A stretch of DNA of 64,000 bases from an uncultured Bacteroidales bacterium (lineage in GTDB: Bacteria; Bacteroidota; Bacteroidia; Bacteroidales; Muribaculaceae). How positions within the stretch are numbered: the first letter of the stretch is position 1; every line of letters begins with the position of its first letter. Made by a program: the position numbers and the translations under genes. The stretch is taken from positions 1 to 64,000 of the forward strand of contig CACZAC010000003.1 in assembly GCA_902779125.1 (NCBI GenBank), written 5' to 3'. Shown piece after piece: positions 44,529-52,758 of this stretch. The notes below the pieces were generated by a model. The model was not told the DNA's origin, did no database searches, and was given only the letters and a program-made list of their open reading frames with translations.

Positions 44529-45104
44529 ATGAAGAAATTCTTATTGATGTTTGCAGCTGTTGCTGCTATCGCATTTGTTGGTTGCAAGACCGAAACCAAG
44601 CCCGCTGAGGAGGCTGTTGAAGAGGCTCCCGTAGCTGAGTACACTGTTGACGGCGTTGCCGCTGACCTGTTGAACTGCGCTGATGAGGCACAGGCACTTG
44701 GCCTGCTCGATGGTATCAAGGCTAAGGCTGAGGAACTGCTGAAAGGTGGTGACCAGGCTGGTTACTTCAACATCATCAACATCCTGAAGACCGTTTGGGA
44801 GAACAACAAGGAAGCCATCTTGGCTAAGATCCCGACCCTGGCAGAGAAGATGACCGGTTACATCGATGTTCCCGAGGAGCTGAAAGCTGGTTTTGCTGAT
44901 TTTGTAGCAAAGCAGGCCGCTGAGAAGGTTGGTGAGGCTGTTGACGCTGCTGTTGACGCTGCCGGCGAGAAGGTTGACGCTGCTAAGGATGCCGTTAAGG
45001 ATGCTGCTGCCGATGCTAAGGATGCCGCCAACAACGCTGTTGACGCTGCTAAGGACAAGGCTGCTGAAGGTCTGAACAAGGCTGCTGAGGAGCTGAAGAA
45101 GTAA
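44529..45104 (+). CDS. Lipoprotein with LEA-like alanine/lysine helical repeats
   Basis: 191 residues. Signal MKKFLLMFAAVAAIAFVGC with C19 as the lipidation site. A helical middle region (50-135) is followed by an 11-residue-type repeat region (140-191) of AGEKVDAAKDAVKDAAADAKDA form, the amphipathic pattern of group 3 LEA and apolipoprotein-like proteins. Strong promoter and strong terminator suggest abundant expression as a single gene. An envelope-associated, possibly stress-protective protein; that role is inferred only from composition. Confidence 0.8.
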   Translation: MKKFLLMFAAVAAIAFVGCKTETKPAEEAVEEAPVAEYTVDGVAADLLNCADEAQALGLLDGIKAKAEELLKGGDQAGYFNIINILKTVWENNKEAILAKIPTLAEKMTGYIDVPEELKAGFADFVAKQAAEKVGEAVDAAVDAAGEKVDAAKDAVKDAAADAKDAANNAVDAAKDKAAEGLNKAAEELKK

Positions 45105-45136
45105 TCTTGAGAACACTAGATTAATTCCTTATAACA

Positions 45137-45175
45137 AATCAGGGCTGACTCGCATGGGTCAGCCCTGATTGTTTT
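45137..45175 (+). terminator. Terminator of the Ala-rich lipoprotein gene
   Basis: Perfect 13-bp stem (45137-45149 with 45158-45170), 8-nt loop, followed by GTTTTA. Faces the convergent GNAT gene ending at 45198 and probably serves both. Confidence 0.9.
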
Positions 45176-45197
45176 ATATCGGTTGCGCCTGAATGTA

Positions 45198-45695
45198 TCA
45201 ACGCTTCGAGAGCTGATATGCCAGGCGTTCGTCACCGTTCAAGAGATAGATGATGCCGCAATAAGTGAAACCGTAACGGTCAATGATATGGCGCATGATA
45301 ACATTGTCGCGGTGGGTGTCGATGCGCAGGGTTCCGGCAACATCCAGGCAATAGTCCATCACGTCGTTGAAAACGCCATGACTCGCTGCCGTGCTAGCCA
45401 AGCGATGCACTACATGATAAGGCTTGTCATCGAGCCAATTACCCTCGTAGATTTCCTTATAAGTCGGCTCTGGCCCCGGGATAAAGGCAAATGAGGCTAT
45501 CACTTCCCCACACTCTTCCACACACAGGTAACAATGACCATTGTCGATGTCATTCATGATGGTCTCCTCGCTGGGATAACCGTCAATCCACTGATTCACG
45601 TTGCCACACGAGCGCATGATGCCACGCGCCTCCTCGACGAGACGCATAATCACGGGCACATCCTCTCTCACGGCCTTCCTAATCATCCTTTTCAT
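45198..45695 (-). CDS. GNAT family N-acetyltransferase
   Basis: 165 residues with the GNAT layout: IRKAVREDVPVIMRLVEEAR N-terminal helix, YLCVEECGEVIASFAFIPGP central strands, and a C-terminal LRIDTHRDNVIMRHIIDRYGFTYCG acetyl-CoA region. ATG at 45695 or 45686. 22 nt after the M3 peptidase gene, likely cotranscribed with it. Substrate unknown. Confidence 0.85.
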   Translation of the reverse strand: MKRMIRKAVREDVPVIMRLVEEARGIMRSCGNVNQWIDGYPSEETIMNDIDNGHCYLCVEECGEVIASFAFIPGPEPTYKEIYEGNWLDDKPYHVVHRLASTAASHGVFNDVMDYCLDVAGTLRIDTHRDNVIMRHIIDRYGFTYCGIIYLLNGDERLAYQLSKR

Positions 45696-45717
45696 ACCTA
45701 TCTAGTCTCTAATTCAT

Positions 45718-47766
45718 TCATTTGGTGGAAATAATACCGTCGCGGCGCATCATAGCATCGATGTGAGGCTCGGTGCCGCGGAAGCGCTTGTAAAGTGTCA
45801 TCGGCGCTTCGGTGCCGCCACGCGAGAGCACATCTTCGACCCAAGAGCGGGCGGTGTCTCGGTTGAAGATGCCATCCTGCTTGAACTTGTCAAAGGCGTC
45901 ACACTCAATCATCTCGGCCCACTTGTAGCCGTAGTATCCCGCAGCATAACCTCCCGAGAAGATATGGGTGAACTGGGGCGACATGATGCAACCCTCGACA
46001 GGTTCAAAAGCCTGCACATCCTTAACCGCATTGTATTCAAAGGCGAAATCATCACCCTCATAAGGCTCGGTGATGCTGTGCCATGCCATATCGATAAAGC
46101 CGAAGCCCAACTGACGCACGCAGGCATAAGCCGCGCCATACTGCGAAGAGGCTATCAAGCGGTCTATCAATTCCTGTGGTACAGGTTCTCCGGTCTGGTA
46201 ATGACGGGCGAAACTATCGAGGAATTCGCGCTCATAGACGTAATTCTCATTGAATTGTGAGGGCACCTCGACAAAATCACGATAGACATTGGTACCCGAC
46301 AGCGACTGATACCTGCAACGTGACAATAACTGGTGCAAGGCATGACCGAACTCGTGCATGAAGGTCTCAACCTCACGCACGGTGAGCAAGGACGGTTTCG
46401 TGTCGGTGGGACAGGTGAAATTCATGGTCAAGGTCACCAACGGCCTCACGTCGTTGCCATCGTCGTCTATATATTGTTCACGGAAACTCGTCATCCACGC
46501 TCCGCTCTGCTTGGTGGCACGAGGGAAGAAATCCAGATAGAGCATACCCACAGCCTTGCCGTCCTCATCGGTCACATCATAGACCTCAACCTCAGGATGG
46601 AACACCTGGGCATCATTATTGGGCAAGAAGCGCAGGCCGTACATTCGCTTGGCAAAGCCGAAAACGCCCTTGGTCACTGAACTCAGCTCAAAATAGGGAC
46701 GCAGCAATTCGTCGTTAATCTCGAACATCGAGTCCTTCTCCTTGTTACTGTAGTAAGCGTAATCCCACGGCTTGATGTCGACTGGTTCACCCTCACACTC
46801 GCATGCGAACCTGGTCAAGCGTTCCATTTCTTGCCGTTCTACAGGCAGATAGGCATCGCGCAGGCGATTCAGCATATCATAGACAGCCTCGGGTCTCTCG
46901 GCCATCGTGTGCTGCAACTTATAGTCGGCAAAGGTCTTACGACCCATTAACCGGGCTATTTCCAGCCTGGTGTTGGCAATATCACGCAAGACATCGAGAT
47001 TGCAGTATTCGCCAGCTGTACACTGGCGATTATACATCTTATATAATTTCTCGCGCAAATCACGACGATTGCTGTACTTCATGAATGGACCATAGCTGGG
47101 TGCATCAAGTGTCACCAGCCACTTATCTTCTTGTTCTTTGTCCTTGGCAGCCTGTTTGTAGGCATCAAGAGCGCTCTCGGGCAGTCCATCGATATCAGCG
47201 TCGGTAAGCCAAAGTTCATAGCGGGGTGTTTCCTTGAGCGCGTTCTGGTCAAATTTCAAGGTCAGTTCGGTCAAACGCTTTGAGAGTTCACGATAGCGTT
47301 CCCTATCCTCACCTTGCAGATTGGCACCGCTGAGTATAAAGCCATCGTAGGTCTCCCTCATCAGCATCTTGTCTTCGTCATCATGACTCGCAGCATCAAA
47401 ATGGTCGTGGACAAATTTTACACGTTGCCACAACCGCTCGTTGAGCGTAATGCTGTTGAAATGCTTGCTCAACACGGGCGCCATGCGCTCACTCACTGCC
47501 ATCAAAGCGTCATCGGCATTGGCCGATAGCATGGGATAGAACACGCCCAGCACACGGTTCAGGGTCGCTCCGGCACGTTCAAGCGCCACAATGGTGTTTT
47601 CAAATGTTGCCTCGGCATCGTTATCGGCAATGGCGTTAACCTCGGCATCGTGTTCCTTGATACCCTGATTGATAGCCGGTTCATAGTCGGCAGTTGTGAT
47701 GCGGTCAAATGGTATTGCGCCCCCTGTCGTTCTGAAAGGCTTGAAAAATATGTTGTTCTCTATCAT
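45718..47766 (-). CDS. M3 family metallopeptidase (Dcp/oligopeptidase-like)
   Basis: 682 residues. Zinc motif FMHEFGHALHQLL with the downstream Glu in EVPSQFNENYVYE; N-terminal RTTGGAIPFDRITTADYEPAINQGI resembles dipeptidyl carboxypeptidase Dcp. No signal peptide is apparent, so it likely degrades peptides in the cytoplasm. Preceded by mutS2 with an 81-nt gap that contains the second hairpin repeat. Confidence 0.94.
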   Translation of the reverse strand: MIENNIFFKPFRTTGGAIPFDRITTADYEPAINQGIKEHDAEVNAIADNDAEATFENTIVALERAGATLNRVLGVFYPMLSANADDALMAVSERMAPVLSKHFNSITLNERLWQRVKFVHDHFDAASHDDEDKMLMRETYDGFILSGANLQGEDRERYRELSKRLTELTLKFDQNALKETPRYELWLTDADIDGLPESALDAYKQAAKDKEQEDKWLVTLDAPSYGPFMKYSNRRDLREKLYKMYNRQCTAGEYCNLDVLRDIANTRLEIARLMGRKTFADYKLQHTMAERPEAVYDMLNRLRDAYLPVERQEMERLTRFACECEGEPVDIKPWDYAYYSNKEKDSMFEINDELLRPYFELSSVTKGVFGFAKRMYGLRFLPNNDAQVFHPEVEVYDVTDEDGKAVGMLYLDFFPRATKQSGAWMTSFREQYIDDDGNDVRPLVTLTMNFTCPTDTKPSLLTVREVETFMHEFGHALHQLLSRCRYQSLSGTNVYRDFVEVPSQFNENYVYEREFLDSFARHYQTGEPVPQELIDRLIASSQYGAAYACVRQLGFGFIDMAWHSITEPYEGDDFAFEYNAVKDVQAFEPVEGCIMSPQFTHIFSGGYAAGYYGYKWAEMIECDAFDKFKQDGIFNRDTARSWVEDVLSRGGTEAPMTLYKRFRGTEPHIDAMMRRDGIISTK

Positions 47767-47784
47767 GATTCTTTAAATTTTATT

Positions 47785-47821
47785 GGCCGTGACTGGAGTC
47801 ACGGCATAGATTAACACTGAT
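47785..47821. repeat. Dispersed hairpin repeat, copy 2
   Basis: CCGTGAC (47787-47793), TGGA loop, GTCACGG (47798-47804), followed by CATAGATTAACACTGA. Shares outer sequence and downstream tail with the copy at 28519-28556. Located between mutS2 and the M3 peptidase gene. Confidence 0.75.
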
Positions 47822-47847
47822 TAACCCTTATTCGGCACACTTGGCTT

Positions 47848-50301
47848 CTATTCCAAGTCCACCACGGTGATGCCTGCTCCGCCAAACTGTACGTGCTCAT
47901 CACGATAGGACTTCACGCCATTAACTGTGTGCAGATACTCTCGGATGGCCACTTTCAACGCTCCGGTACCCGTGCCGTGCAGGATGCGCACTCGCTGGGC
48001 ATTGAACTGGATGGCGTCGTCTATGAAATAGGTAATGGCTTGCAGTGCTTCATCGGCACGCATGCCACGCACATCAATATCGGGCTTGAAATTGAGTTGT
48101 CTAGTCCTTATTTCATCGGCCGTGGAACGTCCCAGCGACTCAGTTTTTGGAGCCTTTTCCTTGCGCATGGTGCGTTCAACTTTGTCGGCCTCAATACGTG
48201 TCTTAATGTTACCGAACGCCACGAGGGCATATTTCTCATCGATGCTGATGAGGGTGCCCACGGTTGCCGTTCCCTTCAACACCACATTGTCACCGGCCTG
48301 TAGAGGGCGGTCTTTAGCAATAGGCTGTTGAGGCTTTTTCTTGGGTTGCTTGCGTCGCGGTTTATCCTTCGGTGTCAGTTCCTTGAGACGTGAGGGATCC
48401 TCAGGTTCCTCAGCATTGAGTCGCTGCTTGAATTCATCAAGTTGACGCCGCAACTCCTTTGTGCGCTCCTTTTCGGCCTGTTGCTGACGTATTTCCTTGA
48501 TGGTACGCTCTATCTGGGCATTGCTGCCGCGCAGGATTTCCTGTGCCTCGGCACGGGCATCGTGAATAATCTGGCGATGCTCGGCGCGGATGCTGTCCAA
48601 GCGTTCGTCGTAATCGGCAATCATCTGGTCGAGACGTTTTTCCTTGGCGCGCACATCCTGGCGCTTGTTCTCCCAATACCGGCGGTCACGCACGATATCA
48701 AGCAGATACTTGTCCATATTGATGTAATCGCTGCCCACAATCTCGCTCGCCTTGTCGATGACCTGCTGCGGCAAACCTGTCTTGCGGGCAATCTCGATGG
48801 CAAACGAACTGCCAGGATAACCCATCGACAGTTGGAACAGCGGTTGCATCCGCTGGCGGTCATAGAGCATGGCACCATTAACCACGCCAGGGGCTTCTTC
48901 GGCAAAGTGCTTGAGGTTCTGATAATGGGTTGTTACCACACCCATCACCTGATGCTCATTGAGCTGTTCAAGAATCGACTGGGCAATGGCGCCACCGATT
49001 TGGGGTTCAGTACCGCTACCCATTTCATCAATCAAAATGAGCGTCTCCTTGCCACCCTTAGTCAAGAACAGTTTCATGTTCTGCAGATGACTGCTGTAGG
49101 TACTCAAGTCATTCTCGATACTCTGCTGGTCGCCGATATCGATGAAGATGTCACGGAAGATACCGATATGCGAATTATCACGCAAGGTGGGCAACAAACC
49201 GCACTGAACCATATACTGCACAACACCTACCGTCTTGAGGCACACCGACTTGCCACCGGCATTGGGACCAGAGATGACAAGGATGCGGTCTTGCTTGTTC
49301 AGGGCGATGTTCAGGGGGACCACCTGCTTGCCCTGAGCACGCAACGAGAGCATCAAGGCGGGATGGATGGCGTTGTACCACTCAATGACGGGTTTGCGGT
49401 CCACATGGCACATCTGGGCGCCTACGTCTTGGGCAAACAATGCTTTAGCGCGGATGAAATCCAATTGTCCCAAGGTATCGAGTACGCCTGCCAAATCATC
49501 AAGGTGCGGACGAATGAGGTCGGTCACCTCAGTAAGGATACGGATAATCTCGCGGGCAATCTCGGCCTCGGTCTCGCGGATACGGTTATTGGCCTCGACA
49601 ATGGCGTCAGGCTCAATGAATACGGTCTTACCTGTGGCGCTCTCGTCATGGACGATGCCATGGAGTTTGCGCTTGTTCATGGCGCTCACGGGCAGCACCA
49701 ACCTGCCATCACGCAACGAGGGCTGAACATCGTTCTCGAGGATACCGTCCTGCTTGCCCTGGGCGATAATGCGTCGCAGTGTGCCGTTGATGCTACTGGT
49801 CACGCGGGCGATGGCTGTGCGCAATTCCTGCAATCGTGGCGAGGCGGTATCCTTGATGTTGCCTGCCTTATCAAGCACATGGCCGATAGCAGCGCTCAAC
49901 TCGGGGAACGATTGCATACCAGTAGTGAGTTCACGCAGGCGCGGATAAGCGCTCTTGTCCTCGCCGTCAGTGGTAAAGAAACGCACCACCTGGGTCACTG
50001 TCACCAACAGGCGCTGTAAATCAAACAAATGCTCGGCCGAAAGGAATGTGCCTGGTGTCGCTACCTCCTTGAAGACCACACGCAGGTCAAAATAATAACT
50101 CAGCGGGAAGTCCTTGCCCGTCTGGACGATAGACAGGAACTCATTGGTTTCTTCAAGCCAGCGCACCACCTCATCACGACGCGTGGAAAAACGCAGGCGC
50201 GGCACGTTGGCAGCGCCCAACGCGCTGACGCAGTGACGCTCCAGTTCTCGTCTCACGGCATCAAAGCCAATCTTGCTCTCAAAATTTGAGGGATAAATCA
50301 T
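47848..50301 (-). CDS. mutS2: MutS2 (RqcU-type) with Smr domain
   Basis: 817 residues. ATPase Walker A ISGPNAGGKSVCLKTVG, signature STYSSHLQNMK and Walker B TLILIDEMGSGTEPQIG; long coiled-coil region (about 520-640, rich in E/K/R/Q) and C-terminal Smr nuclease domain DVRGMRADEALQAI with HGTGTGALK. MutS2 acts on collided ribosomes and in suppressing recombination. Its start codon lies within a 17-bp direct repeat that bounds an inserted element, and its probable original promoter is now 2.2 kb away at 52517. Confidence 0.97.
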   Translation of the reverse strand: MIYPSNFESKIGFDAVRRELERHCVSALGAANVPRLRFSTRRDEVVRWLEETNEFLSIVQTGKDFPLSYYFDLRVVFKEVATPGTFLSAEHLFDLQRLLVTVTQVVRFFTTDGEDKSAYPRLRELTTGMQSFPELSAAIGHVLDKAGNIKDTASPRLQELRTAIARVTSSINGTLRRIIAQGKQDGILENDVQPSLRDGRLVLPVSAMNKRKLHGIVHDESATGKTVFIEPDAIVEANNRIRETEAEIAREIIRILTEVTDLIRPHLDDLAGVLDTLGQLDFIRAKALFAQDVGAQMCHVDRKPVIEWYNAIHPALMLSLRAQGKQVVPLNIALNKQDRILVISGPNAGGKSVCLKTVGVVQYMVQCGLLPTLRDNSHIGIFRDIFIDIGDQQSIENDLSTYSSHLQNMKLFLTKGGKETLILIDEMGSGTEPQIGGAIAQSILEQLNEHQVMGVVTTHYQNLKHFAEEAPGVVNGAMLYDRQRMQPLFQLSMGYPGSSFAIEIARKTGLPQQVIDKASEIVGSDYINMDKYLLDIVRDRRYWENKRQDVRAKEKRLDQMIADYDERLDSIRAEHRQIIHDARAEAQEILRGSNAQIERTIKEIRQQQAEKERTKELRRQLDEFKQRLNAEEPEDPSRLKELTPKDKPRRKQPKKKPQQPIAKDRPLQAGDNVVLKGTATVGTLISIDEKYALVAFGNIKTRIEADKVERTMRKEKAPKTESLGRSTADEIRTRQLNFKPDIDVRGMRADEALQAITYFIDDAIQFNAQRVRILHGTGTGALKVAIREYLHTVNGVKSYRDEHVQFGGAGITVVDLE
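50285..50301. repeat. Attachment-site-like direct repeat at the mutS2 start
   Basis: TTTGAGGGATAAATCAT, identical over 17 nt to 52496-52512. Includes the mutS2 start codon and codons 2-6 on the minus strand. Identity ends sharply on both sides. An 8-bp inverted repeat (50301-50318) lies immediately inside the element. Confidence 0.8.
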
Positions 50302-50331
50302 TTTATGATGTCATAAAATAATGAAATTCAA

Positions 50332-50610
50332 TCACATAAGCCAAAATGATAAAATCATTAGCAACAAAATAGCAACAAAACCGTCAAAAAAGGAGCAATT
50401 TCTACTGCTGTTGCCCTGCAAAATTAAAGAATATTTCCGAAACACACAAATGCGCCGCCTCTTATTAGAAAGAAGCAGCACAAGCGACGAAAGTTTGGCT
50501 ACCTCAGTGGAACTTTTTACAGGAGCTTTCATCATCTCCTCGTATTCCGAGTAGATGGTCATGTCGCGCTTGCGGCGACGCTCTTGCTGTTTTGTTCTCA
50601 GTACTTCCAT
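50332..50610 (-). pseudogene. Remnant of a small element-encoded protein
   Basis: A 92-codon frame. Residues 1-40 (EVLRTKQQERRRKRDMTIYSEYEEMM, then KAPVKSSTEVAKL) resemble the N-terminus of short basic proteins seen in Bacteroidales mobile elements. After about residue 40 the sequence turns hydrophobic and unrelated, as if a frameshift or deletion had replaced the C-terminal half. It may not be expressed. Called as a remnant on pattern memory only. Confidence 0.35.
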
Positions 50611-50763
50611 AATTCTTAAAAATTGTTACGCTTATTATTTTACTTATTAGTTTATTTCCGTTTTTACTTATTATTTCATAACTTTGCAAATAATATCAGC
50701 GGCAAAAATAATATAATATTTCATAAATAATATTATATTAAAATTTTAATATTTTTTAAGAAT

Positions 50764-51189
50764 GTGGAATTATCTAAACGTATAGCAAAAGTCGTAGAAT
50801 TATCAGGCATGACGATACCACAATTCTCTACCTATGTTGGGTTCAAGACACCACAGGCGGTAAGGGAACTGTTGAAGGGAAATACCAAATCATTGTCCTA
50901 TCAAGCAAAGGAAAAGATAGCTGCAGCTTTCCCTAACATCAACATCGGCTGGCTGATAACAGGCGAGGGAGAAATGCTTAAAAACTCCGATAATACGATA
51001 TCTGACGACGATAACAACATCACCGTCGGAGGTGACGCGACAATCAGCAACTGCAGCAGTGAGCAAGCACTGATGCTGACGCTGAAAGAGTTGAGCGAAA
51101 TGCGCAAGCTATTGGCCGAGGCACTGGACGCCAACAAGGAACAAGCCCAGCGTTTCCTCGGCATAATTGAGAGTTTAACCAATAAATAA
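50764..51189 (+). CDS. XRE-type transcriptional regulator (phage repressor-like)
   Basis: 141 residues from a GTG start (the ATG two bases earlier is out of frame). N-terminal helix-turn-helix (KRIAKVVELSGMTIPQFSTYVGFKTPQAVRELLKG) ends with NINIGWLITGEGEML, a segment characteristic of Bacteroidales phage/ICE repressors. The C-terminal third is a helix with ELSEMRKLLAEALDANKEQ. Preceded by about 150 nt of very AT-rich DNA. Confidence 0.82.
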   Translation: MELSKRIAKVVELSGMTIPQFSTYVGFKTPQAVRELLKGNTKSLSYQAKEKIAAAFPNINIGWLITGEGEMLKNSDNTISDDDNNITVGGDATISNCSSEQALMLTLKELSEMRKLLAEALDANKEQAQRFLGIIESLTNK

Positions 51190-51198
51190 TATCATATT

Positions 51199-51747
51199 AT
51201 GAACATCAAAGGTGTTATTATATCTGCTACCCGTTGTTTTGGGGCGGCAAAATGCTATAGTCAGACTACGGCCACAACAAAAAAATTACTGATTTTACCA
51301 TTCTTTGCGGTGTTGATGATTGCCGCCTTATTGTTCGGATGCACATCAAATAATGCGTCGCCTGTTGACCAAGCAAACAAGTTGTTGGCAAAACGCAACC
51401 TGATGTCGGTACAGCACCTTGACAGCGTTTTCGGCTATAAGGACGCACACAGTTGTTTGATGGCAGCTCACAACCTGCAGTGGAAAGCGGACAGCATTTT
51501 GGAGTATCATCAGTCAAGCCATACCTTGCTCACGCCTGAGGAGAAAAAAGAGGCATTAGAACTTGGCCAAACTGTTTACAACCTTAAAATGGAAGCTGCT
51601 AAGAATGAATTGCGGCACGGACTTGCAAAGGACAAAAAGGAGTTTTTGGGGTATTCCGTTTTCATTGCCGATAGCGTGACAGGGTCAATGATGAATGTCT
51701 ATTTCGATAAGGAGGTCACAAAGATTTCAGCCATAGAAAGGAAATAA
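51199..51747 (+). CDS. Small lipoprotein of the inserted element
   Basis: 182 residues. After a 26-residue N-terminal stretch, a hydrophobic segment LLILPFFAVLMIAALLFGC supplies a lipobox (Cys about 48), then a soluble helical domain. If an internal start is used the signal would be normal in length; no ATG is well placed for this. 9 nt after the XRE gene, so cotranscribed. No recognisable family. Confidence 0.6.
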   Translation: MNIKGVIISATRCFGAAKCYSQTTATTKKLLILPFFAVLMIAALLFGCTSNNASPVDQANKLLAKRNLMSVQHLDSVFGYKDAHSCLMAAHNLQWKADSILEYHQSSHTLLTPEEKKEALELGQTVYNLKMEAAKNELRHGLAKDKKEFLGYSVFIADSVTGSMMNVYFDKEVTKISAIERK

Positions 51748-51758
51748 TCAGTTATTTT

Positions 51759-52175
51759 TTGCGAATACCGCGCACAATAAACGATAACATCCCTTCCTTA
51801 GTGAATATATCCCAAGTATTCATAACGCGAGAAGCCGCTAGAGACAATTTTCAGAAGACGAACAAAAGATTACGTGAGATAGTGAACTACAAGACGCGAG
51901 GCAAGCACAAGGAGTTTGCCGAGCTTGTGGTCTGGAAGCCACAATACCTTGCCAAGCTGTTACACGGCAGCGACTTCGGCCTTAAGCCTGTGTCGGCTGT
52001 ACTGAAAGCCCTGCCCAAGATTAACGCCCGCTGGCTGCTGCGCGGCGAGGGGCAGATGCTCACTGACGGAAACATGGGCGACCTTTACAGGGGAACGCTC
52101 AACCACATACAGGCGGTGCTCGACCTTGAGCTCCTCAAAAAGACGCTTGGCGCATACCGCCTCGGCCAGTTGTAA
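51759..52175 (+). CDS. Second XRE/phage-repressor-like protein, start uncertain
   Basis: The frame has no ATG; a TTG at 51759 or an internal GTG would be needed. Recognisable from about residue 37: RLREIVNYKTRGKHKEFAELVVWKPQYLAKLLHG, a helix-turn-helix, then INARWLLRGEGQML, matching the hallmark of the regulator at 50764. The last 10-15 residues run into sequence that is the antisense of an integrase stub, suggesting a deletion junction near 52125-52140. It may be a pseudogene. Confidence 0.5.
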   Translation: MRIPRTINDNIPSLVNISQVFITREAARDNFQKTNKRLREIVNYKTRGKHKEFAELVVWKPQYLAKLLHGSDFGLKPVSAVLKALPKINARWLLRGEGQMLTDGNMGDLYRGTLNHIQAVLDLELLKKTLGAYRLGQL

Positions 52176-52337
52176 GTTCTGATGGTTTGCCTCCTTGTCC
52201 ATGCGCGTGTGCTCTGGGCGCAGGTAAAGGTGCAGGTATTCGTATGTCCTGCGCCCGCGCTGATATATGTCAAGGCACAATGACACGTTACCTGACGGCA
52301 TTTTCCTCTGCCGCAACACGACCGACTGTTTGCTCAT
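52140..52337 (-). pseudogene. N-terminal fragment of a tyrosine recombinase/integrase
   Basis: Residues 1-66 read from 52337 (SVVLRQRKMPSGNVSLCLDI, then RTYEYLHLYL and NLQLAEAVCAKR) match the arm-binding N-terminus of Bacteroidales phage and transposon integrases. The frame continues open to 51960, but the following residues are only the antisense of the XRE gene; core-binding and catalytic domains (R...HxxR...Y) are absent. It has its own -7 element (minus-strand TACCTTTG at 52373-52366). Confidence 0.65.
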
Positions 52338-52495
52338 ATCCGAAAGAAAAATTGATTATCGGTGGCAAAGGTAGTCAATCAGTAACAAAAAAGCAACTTA
52401 CGGTGGGATAATCGTTGGGTAATCCACCAACGCGGAAAAGACGCTCAGCCCTTTATTGGATGATTTTCGTTACCATAGCATTAAATAAAGGCCGT

Positions 52496-52512
52496 TTTGA
52501 GGGATAAATCAT
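52496..52512. repeat. Attachment-site-like direct repeat, right copy
   Basis: TTTGAGGGATAAATCAT, identical to 50285-50301. Immediately to its right is a minus-strand -7 element, so joining the two repeats by excision would place this promoter directly in front of mutS2. Confidence 0.8.
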
Positions 52513-52516
52513 AGCA

Positions 52517-52548
52517 CAAAGGTAGTCATTTTTCGTCATTCAACGAAA
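52517..52548 (-). promoter_or_regulatory. Probable ancestral mutS2 promoter
   Basis: Minus strand: TTTC (52548-52545), 20-nt spacer, TACCTTTG (52524-52517). It now reads into the inserted element; before insertion it would have ended about 5 nt from the mutS2 start codon, implying a very short or absent leader. Confidence 0.6.
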
Positions 52549-52562
52549 TATTTGTACCTTTG
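52531..52562 (+). promoter_or_regulatory. Divergent promoter, plus strand
   Basis: TTTC (52531-52534), 20-nt spacer, TACCTTTG (52555-52562). Mirrors the minus-strand promoter at 52517-52548 within a 46-bp near-palindrome. Could give a long-leader transcript of the C1B peptidase gene. Confidence 0.55.
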
Positions 52563-52694
52563 CAGCATCATCAATCAAATCTTATCTATCTGATTCATGA
52601 GAAAACAGTGCTTCGTGTCTGTCTATTACAGGCAAAAACGGGGCACTTTTTTATTTTTTCCCACCATAATAAGTGCTATTCAAAAAAGAATAAC

Positions 52695-52702
52695 TACATT
52701 TG
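52695..52702 (+). promoter_or_regulatory. -7 element of the C1B peptidase gene
   Basis: TACATTTG, matching TAnnTTTG, 57 nt before the ATG at 52759. No clear -33. Confidence 0.55.
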
Positions 52703-52758
52703 CAAGTTATATCAAAAGAAATAAAATTAACCTAACATTAATAACTAACACATTTTTT

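Larger units (their letters stand above)
50302..52495. mobile_element. Decayed integrative element inserted at mutS2
   Basis: 2194 nt between two copies of a 17-bp direct repeat, one of which regenerates the 5' end of mutS2. Contents: a truncated small ORF remnant, two XRE-type regulators of the kind found in Bacteroidales phages and conjugative elements, a small lipoprotein, and the N-terminal stub of a tyrosine recombinase next to the right repeat. The base composition is more AT-rich at the left end than flanking genes. No replication, mobilisation or structural genes remain. Confidence 0.65.
52338..52758. other. Intergenic region with att repeat and promoters
   Basis: 421 nt without a convincing gene. 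Contains the integrase-stub promoter (52366-52373), the right-hand 17-bp repeat (52496-52512), a nearly symmetric divergent promoter pair (52517-52562) and the -7 element of the C1B peptidase (52695-52702). An in-frame ATG for the peptidase at 52597 is judged not to be the start. Confidence 0.7.

Noticed and set aside
48442-50019. A 525-codon open frame on the plus strand
   Set aside because: Antisense to mutS2; composition and lack of motifs mark it as a shadow.
50302-52495. CRISPR array or intact prophage
   Set aside because: No regularly spaced repeats with unique spacers occur, and no phage structural, replication or lysis genes are present.
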